DNA of 5,784 nucleotides from Methylotenera sp. UBA6020 (GCA_002429455.1 DIZU01000197.1:1-5784), one strand, 5' to 3'; counted from the first letter of the stretch, positions 1 to 5,784 are shown. The notes: generated by a model from the letters alone, not told the origin. Program-made: numbers and translations.

Positions 1-342
1 ATGGAAATGCTGGAGCATGTGCCCGACCCGGCAGCCATTGTGGCTGCGTGTGCAAGGCTGGTAAAGCCGGGTGGCTCAGTATTTTTCTCTACGATCAACC
101 GTAATCCCAAGGCTTATTTATTCGCAGTGGTGGGTGCGGAATATGTGCTGAACTTGCTACCTAAAGGTACGCATGATTATGCCAAATTTATTAAACCATC
201 TGAACTATCGGGTTGGGCGCGCCAAGCTGATTTAACGGTTTTAAGCATGCGTGGCATGGGTTATAACCCAATCACACAACATTATCGGTTAGGTGATGAT
301 GTGTCCGTGAACTACATGATGCACACTGAGCTTGCATCATAA
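1..342 (+). CDS. ubiG: Ubiquinone biosynthesis O-methyltransferase UbiG, C-terminal part (5' end outside window)
   Basis: UbiG is the SAM-dependent enzyme that carries out both O-methylations in ubiquinone synthesis, at the cytoplasmic face of the inner membrane. The 113 residues seen match the C-terminal half of the family (about 235-240 residues). They start inside the conserved EMLEHVPDP post-motif segment, followed by [46 protein letters not shown], and the typical ending [21 protein letters not shown]. The ATG at base 1 is therefore an internal methionine, not the true start; the SAM-binding glycine loop lies upstream of the window. The stop is TAA at 340-342. The next gene begins 11 bases later and its Shine-Dalgarno sequence overlaps this stop, so the two are probably co-transcribed and translationally linked. 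Identity is secure. Confidence 0.96.
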   Translation: MEMLEHVPDPAAIVAACARLVKPGGSVFFSTINRNPKAYLFAVVGAEYVLNLLPKGTHDYAKFIKPSELSGWARQADLTVLSMRGMGYNPITQHYRLGDDVSVNYMMHTELAS

Positions 343-353
343 GGATTGGTATC

Positions 354-998
354 ATGAGTGTAATTTTATTTGATTTAGATGGTACCTTAGTGGATACGGC
401 GCACGACTTAGGCCTGGCGTTGAATATGCAGTTAGAACGTCATGGCAGGCAAGGGCTGCCACACAAAAAAATACGGCCTGTAGCCTCGCATGGCTCAAGA
501 GGTTTGTTGGAATTGGGTTTTAATTTATCTCCGGCCGATAAGAATTTTCTTGATATGCGGGATGAGTATTTGTCGATTTATGATCAAGTGCTGACGCAAT
601 CACCAGTGCTGTTTGAAGGCATGGCGGAATTATTGGACGCTATTGAAGATAGGGGGGTAAGCTGGGGCATCGTCACCAATAAGCCTAGGCGCTTTACCGT
701 GCCCATCATGCATGCCATGCGTTTAGATCAACGTGCTGCTTGTATTGTCTGCGGTGATGATGCCGCACGACCAAAACCGCATCCAGATAGTCTGCTAATG
801 GCGTGTGATCTCATGCAAAAACCGGTTAAAGATTGTATTTATATTGGTGACGCACAACGTGATATAGAGGCGGGCATGGCTGCCGGCATGCGTACAGCTG
901 TCGCCTTGTATGGTTATTTAGATGTGACCGATGAACCGAAAGAGTGGGGTGCTGACTTTTTGATTAATCAGCCGATGGAAATAATGGCGCTGATTTAA
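354..998 (+). CDS. gph: HAD-superfamily phosphatase, phosphoglycolate phosphatase (Gph) type; probable MupP-like MurNAc-6-phosphate phosphatase
   Basis: This is a 214-residue HAD hydrolase with all four motifs. Motif I is FDLDGT with nucleophile D7 and acid/base D9. Motif II is the VTNKP segment around T108. Motif III is K141 in RPKPHPD. Motif IV is IGDAQRDIEAG with D166 and D170. The helical cap lies at about residues 15-85. The ATG is set by AAGGA at 341-345, eight bases upstream and overlapping the ubiG stop. Such genes are usually annotated as phosphoglycolate phosphatase. However, the ubiG linkage and the segments LFEGMAELLDAIE, VTNKPRRFTVPIM and GYLDVTDEPKEWGAD closely recall Pseudomonas MupP, which dephosphorylates MurNAc 6-phosphate in peptidoglycan recycling and also neighbours ubiG. 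HAD membership is certain. The exact substrate is inferred from remembered similarity and context. Confidence 0.93.
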   Translation: MSVILFDLDGTLVDTAHDLGLALNMQLERHGRQGLPHKKIRPVASHGSRGLLELGFNLSPADKNFLDMRDEYLSIYDQVLTQSPVLFEGMAELLDAIEDRGVSWGIVTNKPRRFTVPIMHAMRLDQRAACIVCGDDAARPKPHPDSLLMACDLMQKPVKDCIYIGDAQRDIEAGMAAGMRTAVALYGYLDVTDEPKEWGADFLINQPMEIMALI

Positions 999-1028
999 TG
1001 TTTTGGATGCAGTCCTAATAACCCCGCC

Positions 1029-1043
1029 GGTAAGCAACTTACC
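1029..1043. terminator. Small hairpin at the convergent gph/recR junction
   Basis: A perfect inverted repeat, GGTAAG-CAA-CTTACC, lies between the end of the phosphatase gene and the end of recR and includes the recR stop codon. It could slow or end transcription from both sides at this 40-base convergent junction. There is no T-run after the stem on either strand, so it is not a canonical intrinsic terminator. The role is a guess from position. Confidence 0.25.
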
Positions 1044-1638
1044 TAACGCTTCGCCGCTCCATCATCGCCTGTGCCAATGTGCCGCTATCGACATACTCAA
1101 TTTCACCGCCCATAGGCATGCCGCGAGCGATACGACTTGTTTTGATGCCACGAGTGCGAAGTAGCTCGCTGATGTAATGCGCTGTAGCATCGCCTTCAAC
1201 GGTGTAATTGGTGGCAAGAATCACTTCCTGCACGATGCCATCTTGCGCACGCTTGATGAGTTTGTCTAAATGGATCTCTTTGGGGCCTACGCCATCCAAT
1301 GGTGATAACCGGCCCATCAGTACAAAGTACATGCCTGCATAAGCGTGCGTATTCTCCAGCATCATCAGATCGGTGGGCATTTCTACCACGCATAACAAGT
1401 TTTTATCCCGCTGTTCAGACGCACATAGAGGGCAAATAGGCTGCTCGCTAAAGGTATTGCAAAGCTTGCAATGGTCGACTACTTGCAATGCGCTATCAAG
1501 TGCTGCAACCAAGTTGCTTGCACCTTTTCTATCTCGCTGCAATAAATAATAGGCCATGCGTTGGGCGGACTTTGGACCGACGCCAGGCAGGCATCGTAGC
1601 GATTCAATCAGCTGTTCTAATGCAGGTGGATTTTTCAT
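1039..1638 (-). CDS. recR: Recombination mediator protein RecR
   Basis: RecR works with RecO (and RecF) to load RecA onto single-stranded gaps during recombinational repair. The 199-residue protein has the family's usual length and domain order. A helix-hairpin-helix with [17 protein letters not shown] lies at residues 17-34. A C4 zinc finger uses C57, C60, C69 and C72. The Toprim domain spans about residues 80-175, with VVE near 84-86 and the Y-A-G-M-Y segment at 100-104. The C-terminus has the signature [18 protein letters not shown]. The start chosen is ATG at 1636-1638 ([14 protein letters not shown]). The open frame extends one codon further to TTG at 1639-1641, but that start is less likely. 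No clear Shine-Dalgarno is visible before the ATG, which may mean translation depends on ybaB, whose stop is 25 bases upstream. It is the last gene of the dnaX-ybaB-recR cluster. Confidence 0.95.
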   Translation of the reverse strand: MKNPPALEQLIESLRCLPGVGPKSAQRMAYYLLQRDRKGASNLVAALDSALQVVDHCKLCNTFSEQPICPLCASEQRDKNLLCVVEMPTDLMMLENTHAYAGMYFVLMGRLSPLDGVGPKEIHLDKLIKRAQDGIVQEVILATNYTVEGDATAHYISELLRTRGIKTSRIARGMPMGGEIEYVDSGTLAQAMMERRSVR

Positions 1639-1663
1639 CAACTTGTTTGCTTAATACCGTGAT

Positions 1664-1973
1664 TTAGAACGGCAGCTTCATCCCAGCAGGCATATAGTTA
1701 GCCATGCGTGCTGAAGAGGTTGCTTCAGCTTTGGCTGTAGCATCTTTTAACGCAATCACCAGTAAGTCTTCTAAGGTTTCTTTATCATCCATCACGCTAT
1801 CGTCCAAGGTAATACGCTTTACTTCATTTCTGCACGTCATTTGTACTTTTACCAGACCATTTGCTGCGATGCCTTCTACCTCTACATTTGCAAGTTCTTC
1901 TTGTGCTTTTTGCATATTCGCTTGCATTTGGCTGGGCTTGCTTCATTAAATTACCCATGCCGCCTTTCATCAT
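1664..1973 (-). pseudogene. ybaB: YbaB/EbfC family nucleoid-associated protein, frameshifted by one extra base near codon 15
   Basis: YbaB/EbfC is a small dimeric DNA-binding protein almost always found between dnaX and recR. The natural start is ATG at 1971-1973, with AAGGAG six bases upstream, and encodes MMKGGMGNLMKQAQ, the standard family N-terminus. After CAG an extra base breaks the frame (C on the coding strand; one of the two Gs at 1930-1931 on the plus strand). From 1927 the frame MQANMQKAQEELANVEVEG... continues to TAA at 1664 and matches the family, including LVKVQMTCRNEVKRITLDD and the ending ANYMPAGMKLPF. Removing one base gives an intact protein of 102 residues. As written, ribosomes starting at 1973 stop at 1824-1826 after 49 residues. 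The ATG at 1925-1927 could give an 87-residue fragment, but no ribosome binding site precedes it. A sequencing or assembly error is the simplest explanation; a real mutation is possible. Confidence 0.9.
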
Positions 1974-1979
1974 TTTTTG

Positions 1980-1985
1980 CTCCTT
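1980..1985 (-). promoter_or_regulatory. Shine-Dalgarno of ybaB
   Basis: AAGGAG on the minus strand lies six bases before the tandem ATGATG at 1968-1973. It is the strongest ribosome binding site in the minus-strand block. It shows that translation begins here rather than at the internal ATG at 1927, so the break at 1930-1931 is a true interruption of the translated frame. Confidence 0.8.
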
Positions 1986-2005
1986 AGTTAATATGTTTAA
2001 TTGAA

Positions 2006-2017
2006 AAATTTAAATTT
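2006..2017. repeat. AAATTTAAATTT palindrome, copy 1 (ybaB side)
   Basis: This self-complementary 12-mer lies in the dnaX-ybaB gap (1974-2139), with an identical copy at 2128-2139 beside the dnaX stop codon. The surrounding bases are also similar (AAATTTAAATTT, one base, TAAAT). It may be a protein-binding site for an AT-preferring nucleoid protein, or simply AT-rich spacer sequence. No function can be assigned from sequence. Confidence 0.45.
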
Positions 2018-2105
2018 CTAAATCAGGCTAGGCGTAATTTGAAAAATGGAGCGTGGCATACGAGTTTGTATGTAAGCGAACATTTTTTCTAATATACCTA
2101 AGTAC

Positions 2106-2111
2106 AGTATA
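2106..2111 (-). promoter_or_regulatory. Possible -10 element for ybaB-recR
   Basis: On the minus strand, TATACT in the dnaX-ybaB gap matches a sigma-70 -10 box at five of six positions. The best -35 at a suitable distance (TTAAAT, 18 bases upstream) is poor and falls inside the AT palindrome at 2128-2139. If real, it would give ybaB-recR a promoter of their own with a leader of about 125 bases. The gap of 166 bases makes a separate promoter reasonable, but the evidence is thin. Confidence 0.2.
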
Positions 2112-2127
2112 ACGACGCATGATGACG

Positions 2128-2139
2128 AAATTTAAATTT
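2128..2139. repeat. AAATTTAAATTT palindrome, copy 2 (dnaX side)
   Basis: This is the second identical copy of the self-complementary 12-mer, ending one base before the dnaX stop codon. Together with the copy at 2006-2017 it brackets nearly the whole gap between dnaX and ybaB, with 122 bases from start to start. Confidence 0.45.
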
Positions 2140-3858
2140 TTAAATGGGTTTGATGCTGTTGGGGATAATAGACGCACCAAAGTCGCTAATCAATGCTTGG
2201 ACAAAACGATCTTCTTCAATCGCGCTTTCTGCACCCGCTTGTGCATGCGCTTTTTCTTGAGAAATTTGTTTGGCCGGTGTATTGCCCGTGCCGCCTATGC
2301 TAAATTGTAGTTTGATTTTTTTATCAAAATATAGTGAGATGGCACTGCTTAATTTTTCCTGATAATTAGGGAGTAACAAGTGTTTTTGAGTCTCTGGCAC
2401 GCTGAGTGAAATGCTGTGTTCATCGTAGCTGACTAGTTCACAATGCTGGGCTAATGCTCTAGCCAGACCAAGTTTCAACTCATCCACCAAGCCACGCCAG
2501 TTGCCATTAAAGTGGCTGGTATTGTCGCTGGCGTTAGTGGTCTGTATGCTATTTTCTATAATATGCTCAGTGACGGTTTGCGTCATTTGAGCCTGTGCCA
2601 GAGGTGAGGTCTGCATAGCTCCGTAGTCGGCAGACTTTTCTATTTGAATTTCTTCGGCAGCCAATTTTTCAAGCTGCGGTGTGACCGGTTGCGATTTTAT
2701 CTCGCTAGCTAAGGATATGCTGGCTAGTTTCCGTGAGGATTTTTGTGTGTTATCTTCACTTTTAAGGTTTGTTGCATTCGGCGTAAAAGCCAGCATACGC
2801 AGCAAGCTCATGGTAAAGCCAGCAAATTCATCGGGGGCAAGCCCAATATCCCGGCGACCCAATAAGGCAATTTGGTAATATAGCTGTAAAGTCTCTGGCT
2901 GGATTTTTTGTGCCAGATCCAATAGCGCATTGCGTTCAGGCAAATCATCTGCAACGCTATCCGGCACGGTTTGCGCCACCGCAATTTGGTGTAACAGTTG
3001 CGCTAAATCATTCAAGGCAGCTTCGAACGATAAGCTGCGCGCTTCCATGCTTTTAGCCTGTGCTATCAAACTGCTACCATCATTGGCAAGTAGTGCGTCC
3101 AATAGCTGAAACAAATAACTTTGATCAATTGCACCCAGCATCGCGCGTACTTCTGATTCGTTAACAGTTTGACCGCCATAGGCAATCGCTTGGTCGGTGA
3201 GTGACAACGCATCACGCATACTGCCTGCCGCAGCACGAGCAATTAAGTGTAAAGCTGCCGGTTCGTAGCGAATGTTTTCTTGACTGAGAATATTTTGTAA
3301 ATACCCAATAATGGACGTACCGGCCATTTGACGTAAATTAAACTGTAAACAGCGTGACAGTACGGTGACCGGCACTTTTTGCGGATCGGTGGTGGCGAGT
3401 ATGAACTTTACATGGGCTGGTGGCTCTTCCAGCGTTTTAAGCATTGCGTTAAACGCGCTTTTTGACAGCATGTGTACTTCATCGATGATGTACACCTTAA
3501 ATCGGCCTGCAGTTGGCGCGTATTGGGCATTATCCAATAAATCCCGCATCGCATCCACTTGCGTATTGCTCGCAGCATCCACTTCAATGAGGTCCACAAA
3601 ACGACCTCGATCAATTTCAGTACAAGCATTACAAATCCCGCAGGGTTTAGCGGTGATACCAGTTTCGCAATTGAGCGATTTGGCTAAAATGCGGGCAAGC
3701 GTTGTTTTGCCGACACCACGGGTGCCTGTAAACAAATAGGCGTGATGTAAACGGTTTTGTTCTAGCGCATTGGTCAACGCGCGCACTACGTGGTCTTGTC
3801 CGACCAGTGTTTCAAAGGACTTGGGACGCCATTTACGTGCTAGGACTTGATAGCTCAT
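2140..3858 (-). CDS. dnaX: DNA polymerase III subunit tau/gamma (DnaX)
   Basis: DnaX is the AAA+ motor of the replicative clamp loader. Its full-length tau form also tethers the polymerase core and DnaB helicase. The 572-residue product begins with the standard MSYQVLARKWRPKSF. It has Walker A GTRGVGKT (45-52), a four-cysteine zinc module (C64, C73, C76, C79), Walker B with DEVH (126-129), sensor 1 TTD (156-158), the SRC arginine-finger motif (168-170) and sensor 2 GSMRDALS (212-219). The collar domain reaches to about 360. A variable polar linker follows (about 362-450), then the tau C-terminal domain starting NWRGLVDEL and ending DFGASIIPNSIKPI. No A-AAA-AAG slippery heptamer was seen in the linker where E. 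coli makes gamma, so only tau may be produced. No good Shine-Dalgarno precedes the ATG. ffs lies 136 bases upstream on the same strand. Confidence 0.97.
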   Translation of the reverse strand: MSYQVLARKWRPKSFETLVGQDHVVRALTNALEQNRLHHAYLFTGTRGVGKTTLARILAKSLNCETGITAKPCGICNACTEIDRGRFVDLIEVDAASNTQVDAMRDLLDNAQYAPTAGRFKVYIIDEVHMLSKSAFNAMLKTLEEPPAHVKFILATTDPQKVPVTVLSRCLQFNLRQMAGTSIIGYLQNILSQENIRYEPAALHLIARAAAGSMRDALSLTDQAIAYGGQTVNESEVRAMLGAIDQSYLFQLLDALLANDGSSLIAQAKSMEARSLSFEAALNDLAQLLHQIAVAQTVPDSVADDLPERNALLDLAQKIQPETLQLYYQIALLGRRDIGLAPDEFAGFTMSLLRMLAFTPNATNLKSEDNTQKSSRKLASISLASEIKSQPVTPQLEKLAAEEIQIEKSADYGAMQTSPLAQAQMTQTVTEHIIENSIQTTNASDNTSHFNGNWRGLVDELKLGLARALAQHCELVSYDEHSISLSVPETQKHLLLPNYQEKLSSAISLYFDKKIKLQFSIGGTGNTPAKQISQEKAHAQAGAESAIEEDRFVQALISDFGASIIPNSIKPI

Positions 3859-3994
3859 GAGATAAATGCAAATACTTTCATAGGGAAACTTTAGTTGAAC
3901 TTTAGCGCATAATTGGCTTTAAGTCATGGCTAAATTGCACTACATTTTACTGGGACTGGGCATTTTAAGTTCTCGCAGTCTTTTGAGTGGAAGA

Positions 3995-4088
3995 GGCGAG
4001 CCCTGACCCCGGCACTTGCTTAATAGTTGTGGCTGCTTGCTTCCGCATCTGACCAGGTTGGCTACTTCACAATGCGGGGAGGCCCGCC
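3995..4088 (-). ncRNA. ffs: Signal recognition particle RNA, bacterial small (4.5S) type
   Basis: 4.5S RNA pairs with Ffh to form the particle that targets inner-membrane proteins to FtsY and the translocon. On the minus strand the conserved Ffh-binding region reads CUGGUCAGAUGC-GGAA-GCAAGCAGCC. It holds the GGAA tetraloop (4041-4044), the UGC/GCA closing stem and the UCAG/AGCA symmetric internal loop. The ends pair: GGCGGGCC at the 5' end with GGGCUCGCC at the 3' end, then CCCCG with CGGGG. The length of about 94 bases suits the short bacterial form. The 5' end is placed at 4088 and the 3' end at 3995 from the terminal stem; mature ends could differ by a few bases. It lies upstream of dnaX on the same strand, a known arrangement. 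No intrinsic terminator is obvious after it, so read-through into dnaX is possible. Confidence 0.92.
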
Positions 4089-4095
4089 AAATGCA

Positions 4096-4101
4096 ATTTT
4101 A
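4096..4101 (-). promoter_or_regulatory. Candidate -10 element of ffs
   Basis: TAAAAT on the minus strand lies seven bases before the predicted first base of the SRP RNA (4088), the right spacing for a sigma-70 promoter. No convincing -35 hexamer stands 16-18 bases upstream. Support comes mainly from position. Confidence 0.4.
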
Positions 4102-4472
4102 CAATACTTTGGCTGTTTAACTGCAGTGCTTCATAAGATTTTTTCTAATATTGCTAATTTCCTTAACAATTTTAAAGTCGTGAACGAATGTGACGGCATG
4201 CGCCAGTACTATTGTTCATAGCTCATGCAGTTTTGACAGCCGGAGTGCGGCTATTTGGCAAAAGTGAAAATAAAGTGATGCCGGCCATTCGTAAGAAGGC
4301 TTAATCATGACATAATTTAGTTAGGTACATATCCCTCGAATCGAAGCGGTTATCGTAGTTTATACGAGTCGTTTACGTTCAATATGCAGTGTGATAGTTG
4401 TGGCATCAACTGCCGAACCTAATAAAAATAATGATATATTTAAGACCTGATTATCACTCGGATTGTAAAATC

Positions 4473-4527
4473 CAAGGGTTGTGTTTTGGTCATGCGTGCC
4501 GAGGATAGCGCATGCTTGCAAGGGTTG
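4473..4527 (+). repeat. 9-base direct repeat CAAGGGTTG flanking an inverted repeat
   Basis: CAAGGGTTG occurs at 4473-4481 and again at 4519-4527, 46 bases apart from start to start. Between the copies lies the inverted repeat CATGCG (4491-4496) / CGCATG (4509-4514). The block ends 61 bases before the proposed kinase start, a suitable place for regulator binding. It may equally be coincidence; no known binding motif is recognised. Confidence 0.35.
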
Positions 4528-4574
4528 GATGACGCTTGATGGTGTTTTCTGTCATTAGATTTTATGAATATATT

Positions 4575-4579
4575 AAAGG
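4575..4579 (+). promoter_or_regulatory. Shine-Dalgarno supporting a TTG start of the sensor kinase
   Basis: AAAGG lies nine bases before TTG at 4589-4591, and the kinase frame is open from there onward (the last upstream in-frame stop is TAG at 4580-4582). The later ATG codons at 4628 and 4631 have no comparable site. This is the main sequence reason for choosing TTG. Confidence 0.5.
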
Positions 4580-4588
4580 TAGCTAAAG

Positions 4589-5784
4589 TTGCTCCCATTA
4601 CCTGATAGCTGGTTATTATTAGATGCCATGATGCTAGGAGTGTCGGATGAGGTATATCTTATCGATGCTTCATCCATGCAGCTCGTATATGCAAGCGAGA
4701 GTGTTCTTAAAAATACCGGCTACGACCTAGAGGTTTTAAAGCAACCTAGCTTGAGTAGTTTACTGGGAGTGAGTCAGCAAACATTACAGATGCATGTGAA
4801 TTGCCATCGTCACCAGATGCACTTCATTGAACTGTTGCAGGACCAAGCACCCATTATAGGCAAAGTCAGTCATGACCCGCTGCGGGCCATGCTTATACAA
4901 TCAGGTCAGCAAGAGTTTATTCTGATTATCAAGAATGATGCCTCATCTAAAGTTGCCTCCCCATGTTCTGGCTGTGAGGAGGAGGTTGCGCAAGCATTGA
5001 GCGAGAGTGAGTCCCGCTTTCAGGCCATGGTTTCCAATACCCCGGGTCTGGTTTTTCAGTTTCAACTTGATCTTGCAGGTGAGTTAGCCTTTGTCTATTT
5101 GAGTGAGGGATGTAAAGCGCTGTTGGGGTTGAGTGCGGAAGAGTTGAAACGGGATCCCAGGTTGTTTTATGCGATGATGAACGAAAGCGATCGTGCATCG
5201 TTACGCAAGCGCATCGAGTTATCCACCATTGAGCTTAGCCTGTTGGATTGGGAGGGTCGGGTCTGGATTAATGGCTGGCAGGACACCAAGTGGATCAATG
5301 TGCGGTCTATTCCCAGAGTACTTAATAATGGCGTGATCCAGTGGGAAGGCATCATGATCAATATTACGCAAAGCAAAAATGAGAAACATGAGATTGAGCA
5401 GTCGCGGCGTGATCTGGCCGAGCTGACGGCACATATGGATCAAATCAAGGAGGACGAGCGTAGCAGAATAGCGCGTGAGATACATGATGACTTGGGTGGT
5501 AATCTAACGGCGATTAAAATTGGTTTGTCATCCATTATCAACCGGCTTAACTCAGGCCAGAAGGTCTCGGTTGAGCAGGCGCAACGCCTGGAGTCCATCG
5601 TGGATAATACTTTCGAGGCAGTACACAGGATTTCCAGTGACTTAAGGCCGAATATTCTTGATCTGGGTATAATGGCGGCACTGGAGTGGCAAGCACAAGA
5701 GTTTGAGAAACAATTAGCCATCGCTTGTCAGTTCTCATGCGATCAGGGCGATATTCCCGTGACGACAGATCAGGCGATTACACT
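4589..5784 (+). CDS. PAS-containing sensor histidine kinase, NarL/HisKA_3 type (3' end outside window)
   Basis: This is a signalling kinase expected to autophosphorylate and pass the phosphate to a LuxR/NarL-type response regulator. From the TTG start, 398 codons are seen. A PAS-like region (about 8-118, LLDAMMLGVSDEVYLIDASSMQLVYASES...) is followed by a linker with C126-x-x-C129. A second PAS with its PAC end spans about 136-262 (ESRFQAMVSNTPGLVFQF... to WEGIMINITQSK). A helical, probably coiled-coil stretch (262-290) leads to the HisKA_3 domain with RIAREIHDDLGGNLTAIK and phospho-acceptor H299. The later helix contains SSDLRPNILDLGIMAALEWQAQEF. The HATPase domain is cut off. No transmembrane segment or signal peptide is seen, so a cytoplasmic sensor is likely. 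The usual Gln five residues after the His is Gly here. The start could instead be ATG 4628 or 4631, but these would clip the first PAS helix. The ligand and partner are unknown. Confidence 0.88.
   Translation, partial: MLPLPDSWLLLDAMMLGVSDEVYLIDASSMQLVYASESVLKNTGYDLEVLKQPSLSSLLGVSQQTLQMHVNCHRHQMHFIELLQDQAPIIGKVSHDPLRAMLIQSGQQEFILIIKNDASSKVASPCSGCEEEVAQALSESESRFQAMVSNTPGLVFQFQLDLAGELAFVYLSEGCKALLGLSAEELKRDPRLFYAMMNESDRASLRKRIELSTIELSLLDWEGRVWINGWQDTKWINVRSIPRVLNNGVIQWEGIMINITQSKNEKHEIEQSRRDLAELTAHMDQIKEDERSRIAREIHDDLGGNLTAIKIGLSSIINRLNSGQKVSVEQAQRLESIVDNTFEAVHRISSDLRPNILDLGIMAALEWQAQEFEKQLAIACQFSCDQGDIPVTTDQAIT

Larger units (their letters stand above)
4089..4588. other. 500-base intergenic region without a convincing gene
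   Basis: This stretch separates ffs (minus) from the sensor kinase (plus), so it must hold divergent promoters. Both strands are broken by frequent stops and I recognise no protein, tRNA or insertion-sequence end. Small structures seen are the hairpin AGCCG-GAGTG-CGGCT (4238-4252) right after a perfect TTGACA (4233-4238, with no matching -10), the hairpin TCGTA/TACGA (4353-4367), the hairpin GGATT/AATCC (4460-4473), and the repeats at 4473-4527 listed separately. The hairpins lack T-tracts and do not look like terminators. Confidence 0.6.

Noticed and set aside
1704..1949. 81-codon plus-strand ORF opposite ybaB
   Set aside because: It is antisense to a recognisable ybaB and its low-complexity Ser/Phe composition is typical of a shadow frame.
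2316..2322. Run of seven As in the dnaX coding strand as a possible gamma-generating slip site
   Set aside because: It lies near residues 512-514, inside the C-terminal tau domain, so slippage there would not give a gamma-like product. The codon phase (GAT AAA AAA ATC) also does not fit the -1 heptamer.
3365..3739. 124-codon plus-strand ORF opposite the dnaX ATPase region
   Set aside because: It is a shadow of the strongly conserved dnaX frame, with no start signal or family resemblance.
4027..4221. 64-codon plus-strand ORF starting with an ATG-led frame
   Set aside because: It overlaps the SRP RNA gene on the opposite strand, has no ribosome binding site and no protein-like composition.
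4385..4423. 12-residue cysteine-containing plus-strand ORF MQCDSCGINCRT
   Set aside because: It has no Shine-Dalgarno, is very short and lacks supporting context; most likely chance.
4364..4492. Minus-strand open stretch ending SAVDATTITLHIERKRLV, superficially like a transposase or exported peptide
   Set aside because: There is no credible start with a ribosome binding site, it is only about 40 codons long, and no terminal inverted repeats or further fragments were found nearby.
4947..5738. Several minus-strand ORFs of 63-93 codons under the sensor kinase
   Set aside because: They mutually overlap, lack ribosome binding sites and lie opposite a kinase frame with clear PAS and HisKA_3 motifs.

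Overview
The window looks like housekeeping chromosome of a betaproteobacterium with mid-range GC, plausibly of the Nitrosomonadales/Methylophilaceae type. This rests on gene order and on protein sequences remembered from those groups, not on a search. All the recognisable genes are core genes. I see no phage, insertion sequence, CRISPR or obvious new system.

Layout. A short plus-strand pair comes first: the C-terminal half of ubiG (ubiquinone O-methyltransferase), then a HAD phosphatase (gph, or more specifically a mupP-like gene) 11 bases later. It converges on a minus-strand block that reads, in transcription order, 4.5S SRP RNA (ffs), dnaX, ybaB/ebfC, recR. This is the classical bacterial replication/repair cluster: DnaX is the clamp-loader subunit, YbaB a DNA-binding protein, RecR a recombination mediator. 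The SRP RNA sits just upstream of dnaX and is read clearly from its conserved apical hairpin. After about 500 bases with no convincing gene, a plus-strand NarL-type sensor histidine kinase starts and runs off the window end. It has two PAS-like regions and a HisKA_3 domain, but the ATPase domain lies outside the window.

Points that a simple ORF call would miss. (1) ybaB has a single extra base near codon 15. The conserved N-terminus with its good ribosome binding site is out of frame with the remaining 87 residues. (2) recR most likely starts at an ATG one codon inside the longest ORF. (3) The sensor kinase has no ATG that would give a complete first PAS-like region; a TTG preceded by AAAGG fits better. 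(4) The phosphatase next to ubiG resembles MurNAc-6-phosphate phosphatase MupP more than canonical phosphoglycolate phosphatase. (5) The kinase lacks the usual glutamine of the HisKA_3 H-DxxxQ motif.
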